Assembly: GCF_035594125.1 (NCBI RefSeq)
Contig: NC_087171.1
Coordinates: 14,323,267 to 14,387,266 of the forward strand
Length of the DNA stretch: 64,000 nucleotides
Origin: Scylla paramamosain
Lineage: Eukaryota > Arthropoda > Malacostraca > Decapoda > Portunidae
Reading direction: 5' to 3'
The notes below the pieces were generated by a model. It was not told the DNA's origin and searched no databases. It saw only the letters and a list, made by a program, of their open reading frames with translations. Of this stretch, positions 57,221-64,000 are shown one piece after another; within the stretch, counting starts at the first letter, position 1, and each line of letters begins with the position of its first letter. The position numbers and the translations under genes are program-made.

Positions 57221-57399
57221 TCTCAGGTGTGTGTAATTTTTTCTCCCCACGCTTCTTCTTCTTCTTCCTTCGGGAATGTGAAAGTGAGATTATAATTATA
57301 TAAGAACGTAAAATTACTGTGGGAAGACTTGTGGCAGGTGTTGCAGGGATATTATTTGCTATCTTATTATTAAAGGGAGTGGATGGGAGAGCTGTTGGG

Positions 57400-57645
57400 G
57401 ATTTTTTGTTATTTGCATGTATGTGTTGGACTTCGAGGAGGGAATGAGGTGGAGGCGAAGGGAAGGAAGAGCAAGAGTGTGAAAGAGGTTGGAAGAGAGA
57501 GATGGAGTTTGAAGAGCGAGAGACAAGAGTGGAGTGAGAGGTGGAAAGCAGGGAAAGGAGAAGGAAAGAGGGGGAGAAGGAGAGACAGAGGTATAAAATG
57601 AGGTGGAAAAGTAGGGAGAAGAGAGGAGAAGGAAGAAAACGGGTG

Positions 57646-57650
<5 letters not shown>
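57400..57650. other. Purine-rich domain
   Basis: GGAAGAGA-type DNA running into the GA tract at 57651. Confidence 0.7.

Positions 57651-57700
<50 letters not shown>
57651..57700 (+). repeat. (GA)n microsatellite
   Basis: About 25 units, followed by a G-rich stretch. Confidence 0.97.
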
Positions 57701-57707
<7 letters not shown>

Positions 57708-57928
57708 GGGATAAAGAAAGAGGAGGCATACGTCGAGCAAATCCGCGGAACATGTGGGTCGAGTTACTGTAATTTTCACGGAAGAGGGAATGAGGAAGAG
57801 AAGAGAAGGAGTGGGCGATAATTTCTCTCCATCGTTATGTCTGGCTCGCACTTATCACACCCCCCCCTCCTCGTCTCCCTCCTCTACCTACCCTCTCCCT
57901 TGCTCTCTCTCGCTCTGGCTCTCCTTCC
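57701..57928. other. Unique DNA
   Basis: C-rich from 57860. Nothing recognised. Confidence 0.4.
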
Positions 57929-57929
57929 C

Positions 57930-58022
57930 GTACTTCCCAGAGACACCCACGGGAACCTGCAGGAGTCTTCATGAAACTCCATACTGAAAATTAGTCACTT
58001 CCTCGACTTTGGTAATAGATAA

Positions 58023-58053
<31 letters not shown>

Positions 58054-58185
58054 TGTGTATTTTTTCCCAACCTTAATATCCAGAAGTGTTCATTCCGTTT
58101 ACTGTTTTCACGAATTCCCCCTGAGTCATGATGTAACACTGAAAATTACCAGTTTCTTTTGACCTTGGTAATACTTTCGTTGTTG
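57930..58185 (+). repeat. Two-unit tandem duplication, period about 155 bp
   Basis: CATACTGAAAATTAGTCACT with GACTTTGGTAATAG (57979-58018) recurs as AACACTGAAAATTACCAGTT with GACCTTGGTAATAC (58135-58173). The GT run at 58023-58051 sits between them. Confidence 0.75.
58023..58051 (+). repeat. (GT)n tract
   Basis: About 14 units. Confidence 0.95.
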
Positions 58186-58310
58186 TTTTTTTTTTTTTTC
58201 TGGCATTCTAATCCCCCGAGCAATTCACTCTGTCAGCGAAGTCCGCGAGTGAGTCACGCTGACCCGACTTCCTGGAGCAGCAGCAGGGGGCGAGCCATTC
58301 ATTGCACTGT

Positions 58311-58521
58311 CTGCTGAAACACTCCTGCCCGCACCTACGTACACTGCTTTCATAAGGCTCTAATTTAGGTTACACGGTTTTTTCAAGGGTGTTTTTACGA
58401 TTCTAGCGACATATAACAAGATTTCCACATTATTAACAGAAGAAACAGCCTTGAGAACCCGGATAATCATCTCTGTAGCCTTTAAAAACAGTCGTGGTGA
58501 GAGAGCAAAGCGTTTCAGAAG
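58311..58521 (-). mobile_element. Foldback element, subfamily A
   Basis: Reverse orientation. Left CTGCTGAAACACTCCTGCC, then GGCTCTAATTTAGGTTACAC, CAAGGGTGTTTTTACGATTC, GAACCCGGATAATCATCTCT and AGTCGTGGTGAGAGAGCAAA, right GCGTTTCAGAAGGCCC. Confidence 0.87.
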
Positions 58522-59200
58522 GCCCGTCATTGTGTCAGCTCGTACACATTGTCAGTCCGTCGTCAGCACCAGGCGGCAGTCGGGCGAGGGACGCGGCGCA
58601 CGAGTCGAGTCCGTTTGTCGGGAGTAATGTTCGTCACTGTTGAATAATGCACGACAACCGCTTCGTCCCCCTGTGTAACGAGGGATCGGCCAGATAATTG
58701 GAAATGTAACCCTGGACTACCACGAAGGAGTGAGTGAAGAGTGAGTCGCCAGAGAAACACAGGTGGACACAATTTCTCACCCGTTGTTTTCTGCACGCGG
58801 AAATGAGAGAGTCGCGCCGCTTCCATCTTCTACCCTCTTCGCTTACAACTCATCTACCGGATATTTAACTCCGCCATCAGGAATGAAAATATGATACATT
58901 TCTCTGAGTTATTACGTTCGTGACAAGCAATTTCTTATTCTCAGTGACTGTTGCCATTCATTTTTCAGAGGTAATGAGCGAAGGTTCGGGTGTCCCTGTT
59001 AGGCCGAGGGTGGGGTGCATAGGAAGGGACGGTGGAGGGGCGAGGGGAGTCAGTCACGCCAGAGGGGAGGGCCAGGGAGGGGGCGGTACCCTTTTATACC
59101 TAACAATTTTCTCACGATGGTATACAGTAAAGCACAACATTATACCTCGTACCTTGACTTCCTTTGTGTGTGTCTTTGTGCGTGGCTTGATTACTTCGTA
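58522..59200. other. GC-moderate unique DNA
   Basis: CpG-containing sequence. A minus frame of 87 codons (58563-58826) begins at an ATG in AAGATGG context and has no simple repeats, but I recognise no motif. G-rich at 59015-59090. Confidence 0.35.
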
Positions 59201-60441
59201 TGTCCTTTTTTTTTTTTTTTTCTATTTCTGGTTTGTCTCAGGAAGTTTGGAATTTATTAATGTTGCAGGTTTGTGGGTAAAAAGCACTCTGAATAAGTGG
59301 TGGCTAATTCTCCCTCGTACTTAGTCTCCTCTTGCCCCGTATTTTTGTTCACCATAATGTCCACCGCTGGTCATTATAAGGTAGAACAAAGTTTGCATTG
59401 TGACCTTTTCGCAGCTCCCCACCCGTGCACGCGACGCTGTCACCTCGGGTCACGCGAGGCGCGCTGGGGCAAGACACTCGCTTTTGAAGAACACAGAGCG
59501 AGGGAGTCTGGGCAGTTAATGTGAATAGGGAAGGGAAGGAAAGAGTCGAGCAACTTGTGGTGTTTTCTCCGTCCCTGTATTCACTGAGTCGAGTAGCGAA
59601 GTTCTTTGTCTTAATTCCCTACGCCGCCGCCGCTCCCCTACACTGACTCAACTTCACGCACCCTCCTTCGTATAGTTGTTAGGTAATATATATGGATTAT
59701 TCATGACAAAGTGATGTAGCGAGCCTTAGCGAGCCTTTTTCCCTCGCCTCAGTGTGCCCCATCCCGCCCCGCTCATTCTCGCTCCATCTACTCCCCGCCT
59801 CTAAATGCCCTACGCCATCATATACTTATCCATAGACATTTCCCTACCCCAGGATACTCTCTGTCCCTAAGTACTCCCTAATCCCAGCCCTAGATACTCC
59901 CTGCTCCCAAACACTCCCTCTCCCAGCTGCTTTCCATTCTGCCTCAGACCACCTTTCCAGACGCTCTATTTCCCAGATACTTCCCCTCTAGAGCATTCAT
60001 CCTCTAAATACCCCGCGCCCTGGTTGTTCCGTTCCCTTCAGTGCATTTCCAGCACGCTCATGGACGCGGGAAACAAGCAGTGATTAATTCACTTGAGGGA
60101 ATTTCAAAGAGGCTATTCTTATCTGGCCTTGTGAACACCCTGTCTTGTGCTATTAACCATTTCGAATTCTGGGAAGGAAATAATGAATCACTGAGTAGAT
60201 TTGTCGGTTTAGAAGCTTTTCCGCAGCAAAGATGAGTTGTTAGAATCTATTTTGACAACTGGTTTCATGATGCCTTTTGTGTATGGAGTGGGCAGCTTCC
60301 GTCCCTCCCTTCCCTTGCCCGCCTCGGCAGCCGCGTGGCCGCCTGTCCATCCCAGGCTCTCGCTCCCTCATTGTTCTCATATCCGGTCACTCTTCTTCCC
60401 CCAAGCACCCTCCACGCCCCGCACTATCCGCCTCCTTGTGT

Positions 60442-60445
<4 letters not shown>
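59201..60445. other. Unique DNA with a degenerate ACTCCCT repeat
   Basis: T15 run at 59206. Around 59790-60010 the phrases GATACTCTCTGTCCCTAAGT, TAGATACTCCCTGCTCCCAA and CAGATACTTCCCC recur (C/T-rich minisatellite). 60300-60420 is GC-rich. No gene recognised. Confidence 0.5.

Positions 60446-60446
<1 letters not shown>

Positions 60447-60530
<84 letters not shown>
60447..60530 (+). repeat. (CT)n microsatellite
   Basis: About 42 units. Confidence 0.98.
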
Positions 60531-60535
<5 letters not shown>

Positions 60536-60888
60536 CCCCTCTTAATCTTCCTCTCGCCATATGTAACCCTTCCTTCTTACTTCCTCTTTCCTTCCTCTCC
60601 CCGCTCTCTCCATCCCATCATCCCCTCCTCGCCTTATCCTCTTCATGAATAATAATCCGGGATTTATTTATAATAGTAGACAATAACCAGACCTATGAAA
60701 ACAGCACCCGGCAAAAAAAAAAAAAAAGCAGTGTGTTTGATGGTCTGGTCAAGGCCATGATAGAAAAAGAGGAGAAAAAGAAAGGGTGGCACTGAACTCG
60801 GGAAAACCTCAGCGAGATGGACATTCGTGCGGGAAAGATGACAGCCTTTGATATTTTTTCACCAGGTTCCTTCCATTCCAGGAAGTAA
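60531..60888. other. Unique DNA
   Basis: A run at 60715. Nothing recognised. Confidence 0.4.
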
Positions 60889-60889
60889 T

Positions 60890-61140
60890 TATTGCCCGCA
60901 TTAAGGATCCCGCCCGCCGCTCGCCGTCTCGCCCCACCGGTGTGTCTGTCGCCCGCCGCTGGTCCTTTGCCCTGTCGCGAGCACGTCTCCGTTTTCTGAG
61001 TTGTGCGTCTCACTCATTCAGGTTTCCTCCTTCTCGTTCTGCACACATTTCGCGACGCGTCTCTTTGTGTCCGCCTCACCGCTCCTGTCGTCGCGCCGCA
61101 ACATGTGGACTCATTTGTCTCTCTCAGAACTTGCGGGGGA
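60890..61140 (+). other. CpG island-like GC-rich segment
   Basis: The densest CpG patch in the window (CGCCCGCCGCTCGCCGTCTC at 60910 and many others). Plus frames are open across it, without a domain I recognise. It could mark a promoter-proximal or exonic region of an unidentified gene, or be unmethylated repeat-free DNA. Confidence 0.3.
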
Positions 61141-61439
61141 AGTTTTCTCTTTACAGCCAAGGTTTGTGGGGGAAGGAGAGAAAAAGACACACGGGTGACA
61201 GGGGGACACTTAAAAAAATCCGATTGTTGGTTAGGAAATATGGATGTTAATGTCACGTTTCTGTAGATAAACACTATTTTCTCATTGTAGTGATGGAGAG
61301 GATGTTTGAGATGATGCTCTTGATTGTCGAAGGTTGACGAAGGCTGTGACTCTTGTTTCGCACTGAACGGCAAAGGTGAGCTGTGTTTTTGTTGACGCGT
61401 TTCACTTCGGCCACGTAAACGAGCATTCGTGGATGAAAC

Positions 61440-61945
61440 TGGAAACTGAAGCTGGTGAAGGGAAACAAGAAAGATAAAGCAGATGGAGGAGAAGTGAAGA
61501 AAGAAAAAGAGGAACAAGTGAAAGAATAAAAAAAAATGATAAAGAAAAGAAGAACAAAAACAAAAGGAGAAGAAAGAAAATAAAATTCCAACGTTAAAAG
61601 GAATAAAAAGAAGAAAAAAAACAGAAGAAAGAAAAGAAAAGATATACGTTACAGGGCAATAAAAAAGAAGAAAAAGCAAGAGGAAAATGAAAAGAGAATA
61701 GTAAAGAGGAAGAGAAGAAAATAAGAGAATAAAGGAAGGAAAAAAAGATAGAAACTAAAAAAAATGAAGAGAAGAACCAAGGGAACAACAGAGAGCAGGT
61801 AAAATCGTTGCAGGAGGAAAGGAAAGAGGAAGAAAGAGAGCGAGGAAAAAGGATAATGGCAAAAGAGAGCTATGGAGACAGGGAAGAGCGATGGCGGTGG
61901 GAGGGAGGGAGGAACAAGAGAAGTGGCGGTGATAGTAACAGAGAC
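61440..61945. other. Purine-rich domain, no gene
   Basis: AAGAAGAA/GGAAGA-type DNA. Minus frames are Phe/Leu/Ser-rich artefacts. Confidence 0.78.
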
Positions 61946-61978
61946 CACCACCACCACCACCACCACCACCACCACCAT
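61946..61978 (+). repeat. (CAC)n triplet tract
   Basis: 11 units. Confidence 0.96.
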
Positions 61979-62079
61979 CCACGTCCGGGTAATGTTGACC
62001 GTCCGATAAACACTGAGGGGATAGAGATAAGAGATAAGAGGAACAGTGAAGTGCAGTTGCTGATAGGAGGAAGGTGACG

Positions 62080-62111
<32 letters not shown>

Positions 62112-62170
62112 GCTAACTACTACTACTACTATTACTACCACTAACATCACCACTACCACCACCACTACTA
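62080..62170 (+). repeat. (CTA)n triplet tract, first block
   Basis: About ten perfect CTA units, then ACTAC/ACCA variants. Confidence 0.95.
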
Positions 62171-62193
62171 CAATTAGACTACCACTTCACGCT

Positions 62194-62205
62194 ATACTAC
62201 TACTG

Positions 62206-62260
<55 letters not shown>

Positions 62261-62261
62261 C
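62194..62261 (+). repeat. (CTA)n triplet tract, second block
   Basis: About 21 units with one CTG. Confidence 0.96.
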
Positions 62262-62310
62262 AGACTGCAACTTAACACTCTTCACAAAATAATGACCCAT
62301 AATTTTTTTA

Positions 62311-62472
62311 ACACTTCGAGCTGTCACAAGGACTATTTTCAAATGCCACTGACAGATTAGACGGGTTGTTATGGATGCTTTCCCAATTGATATCCCAGAA
62401 TTGCTGTTAAGTTATCACTAGAATCATGAAAACACTCCTGTAATTTCCAGAGACTGAAACGTTTGAGAATGC
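62311..62472 (+). mobile_element. Foldback element, subfamily B, copy 4
   Basis: GACTATTTTCAAATGCCACT, then TATCACTAGAATCATGAAAA with CACTCCTG, ending GAAACGTTTGAGAATGC. Part of the right arm is deleted. Confidence 0.72.
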
Positions 62473-62580
62473 ATTAGAAATACGTATCAGATCTCGTTTA
62501 GCAGTTTATTTAGAAATCTTGGTATACAAATCAATGTGGGGGAAGAGGGAGAGACCGAAGGAGAGAGAGAATTAATACTC

Positions 62581-62786
62581 GTATTCTAAAACGCTTTGCT
62601 CTCCCAACACGACAATTTTCAAAGGCCACAGAGGTAATTTGTCGGGTTCTCACGAGTGTTTCTTCCTGTTAGTAAACTAGAAATGTTGTTAATTTGTCAC
62701 TGGAACCGTAAAAAAACACCCTTGAAAACTCGTGTAACTTCAACAAGAGCCTTTATTTTTGGTGGTGCGGAAGTGTCTCAAAATAC
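62581..62786 (+). mobile_element. Foldback element, subfamily A, reference forward copy
   Basis: Starts GTATTCTAAAACGCTTTGCT and ends GTGCGGAAGTGTCTCAAAATAC. The ends are imperfect inverted repeats. Pairing continues inward: TTTTCAAAGGCC against GAGCCTTTATTTTTGG and GGGTTCTCACGAGTGTTT against AAAACACCCTTGAAAACTCG. The loop holds GTAAACTAGAAATGTTGTTA and GTCACTGGAACCG. The element is therefore nearly one long hairpin. It encodes nothing. Confidence 0.88.
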
Positions 62787-63220
62787 AATCCTAAGAATAA
62801 GGACCAAATCTCGACTGTCCCTCCACAGCATTCTCTTAGACTCACTCTCGTTTTCTTTCTCCACACGGGAAGGTCCTCGTAAATCAGAATATCACTCCGT
62901 AAATTCTCGAAAAACACAGAGGTGGAGAAGAAGACCCAGTGGTGATGGCTGGCCCCAGTGTACCATTTCCCGACACCCTCTCCCATTCCCGCCCATATAT
63001 CTCGCCCGGCGCCATTCAAGGATTAGCTAAGATTGGAGGTCTCCCCGGGATTTCTACGTCTAATATTTCTGTATTTTTTCTCAGTGTCTGTGTGTCTATG
63101 TGTGTGTCTGTCCTTTCATTCAGTGTCCGTATGTCTCGCCGCACGATTCACGAGGAAAGTGGTCACTGGTCAACCGCATCCGTACTGGACTCTTGTGTGT
63201 ATACCTGTTCTTTTCCTCCC

Positions 63221-63222
<2 letters not shown>
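62787..63222. other. Unique DNA
   Basis: GC-moderate at 62930-63050 with an open plus frame (MAGPSVPFPDTLSHSRPYIS…) that runs on into the CT tract. No motif recognised and no good splice signals, so not called. Confidence 0.35.

Positions 63223-63223
<1 letters not shown>

Positions 63224-63288
<65 letters not shown>
63224..63288 (+). repeat. (CT)n microsatellite
   Basis: About 32 units. Confidence 0.98.
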
Positions 63289-63293
<5 letters not shown>

Positions 63294-63588
63294 TTCTGAC
63301 CATCCCAGTGCCTACATCTCCTCCCCTCCCTGCTCCTCTCTCCACCTCCCTCCCTTCCTCCCACTCCCACTCATCCGGTCTAACTTTCCCAGTGCCTACC
63401 TCTCCCTCCCTCCCTGTTCCATGCGAGGGTCGGCCAGTCTGGTCTTGGTCTGTCTGGTCGCCGCTCCCTCAGCCGACATTAACGACCGCGATTGAAATCC
63501 TTCCCCGCACATGAATCTGAAAAGCCGAATCCATCTTACTCTTCACCGCCGTTTACTTAGGCAGTTTTATAAAGCTCATTGCTCTTCG
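63289..63588. repeat. Decayed C-rich duplication then unique DNA
   Basis: TCTGACCATCCCAGTGCCTA followed by CATCTCCTCCCCTCCCTG (63294) recurs as TCTAACTTTCCCAGTGCCTA and CCTCTCCCTCCCTCCCTG (63379), an 85 bp period. Confidence 0.72.
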
Positions 63589-63589
63589 G

Positions 63590-63720
63590 CAGTGTTTAGA
63601 TGTTGTATTATATTCCGCCCTCAGTGTTTGGTTTGTGTTTTGAAGATGTTTTTGTTCGTTAGTGTTTGCATATTGTTTTCTGTTTCTCTCTCAGTGTTTA
63701 GTCTGTGTTTTACAACTGTT
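63590..63720 (+). repeat. Degenerate CAGTGTTTRG repeat
   Basis: GGCAGTGTTTAGATG, CTCAGTGTTTGGTTTGTG, TTAGTGTTTGCATATTG and CTCAGTGTTTAGTCTGTG at about 30-40 bp intervals. Confidence 0.65.
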
Positions 63721-63727
63721 TGGGTTT

Positions 63728-63930
63728 TCCAGATTATTTTCAAAGGCCATATGGATGATTAGTCTTGGTCTTAATAGTTTTTTTTTTTCCCCGATTGATG
63801 ACGCAGAATCATCGTTAATCTATCACTAGAATCATGTAGACACTATTATTGAACTCTTGTAAAACGGCAGTAGCTTCCACTACAGCCTGTGAAAAGTAGT
63901 ATGATAAGAAGCCGAAACGCTGGAGGATGC
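63728..63930 (+). mobile_element. Foldback element, subfamily B, copy 5
   Basis: TTCCAGATTATTTTCAAAGG, ATATGGATGATTAGTCTTGG, CTATCACTAGAATCATGTAG, CTTCCACTACAGCCTGTGAA and GCCGAAACGCTGGAGGATGC appear in family order. Confidence 0.72.
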
Positions 63931-64000
63931 CGACAGTGGGTAGAGCATCTGTGTGTTCGAGTGGGGAGTAGAGAACGAGAGTGAAACGGTCGATATTTCC

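Overview
This 64 kb window looks like intergenic or deep intronic DNA from a large, repeat-rich arthropod genome, most likely a decapod crustacean such as a crab. Three sequence facts support this. There is no continuous protein-coding architecture on either strand. Long perfect GA/CT and AC/GT dinucleotide runs are extremely dense: a hand sum gives about 4.4 kb of pure dinucleotide tract, plus roughly 1 kb of trinucleotide tract. Several short interstitial (TTAGG)n blocks carry the arthropod-type telomere unit. The species assignment is inference. I recognise no conserved protein, rRNA or convincing tRNA.

Layout. 0-8.7 kb: long GA runs, two purine-rich domains, two foldback-element copies and a truncated TTAA-type MITE. 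8.7-10.7 kb: a decayed satellite array (monomer about 140-165 bp) holding (GT)n, (TA)n and (AC)n(TC)n expansions. 10.7-19 kb: pyrimidine-rich DNA, CT runs, GGT/GAG/CCA triplet arrays, the best (TTAGG)n block and a candidate recursive splice site at 13.03 kb. 19-23 kb: a tandem duplication interrupted by a 198 bp TTAA-flanked MITE, and a 54 bp minisatellite. 23-34 kb: cryptic tetranucleotide DNA, two or three tandem arrays, triplet arrays, more MITEs and a second recursive-splice-like site at 32.83 kb. 34-44 kb: closely spaced GA/CT runs in opposite orientation, a tandem array at 37 kb, a 160 bp minisatellite at 40.7 kb and a 1.8 kb purine-rich domain. 44-64 kb: further decayed tandem arrays, six foldback-type copies, one GC-rich exon-like segment on the minus strand near 50.1 kb, and GC-rich unique DNA at 58.5-61.2 kb.

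Three structures explain much of the non-microsatellite sequence. First, a foldback (hairpin) repeat of about 205 bp in two related subfamilies, 12 copies. Second, a MITE of about 200 bp with piggyBac-like ends, 4 copies; one sits in a tandem duplication whose neighbouring unit preserves the empty TTAA site. Third, at least a dozen independent, strongly diverged local tandem duplications with periods of about 90-260 bp. Most long open frames here are microsatellites read in frame or skewed-composition DNA and should not be taken as genes. Coordinates of decayed repeats are approximate to about 10 bp, because they were aligned by eye.
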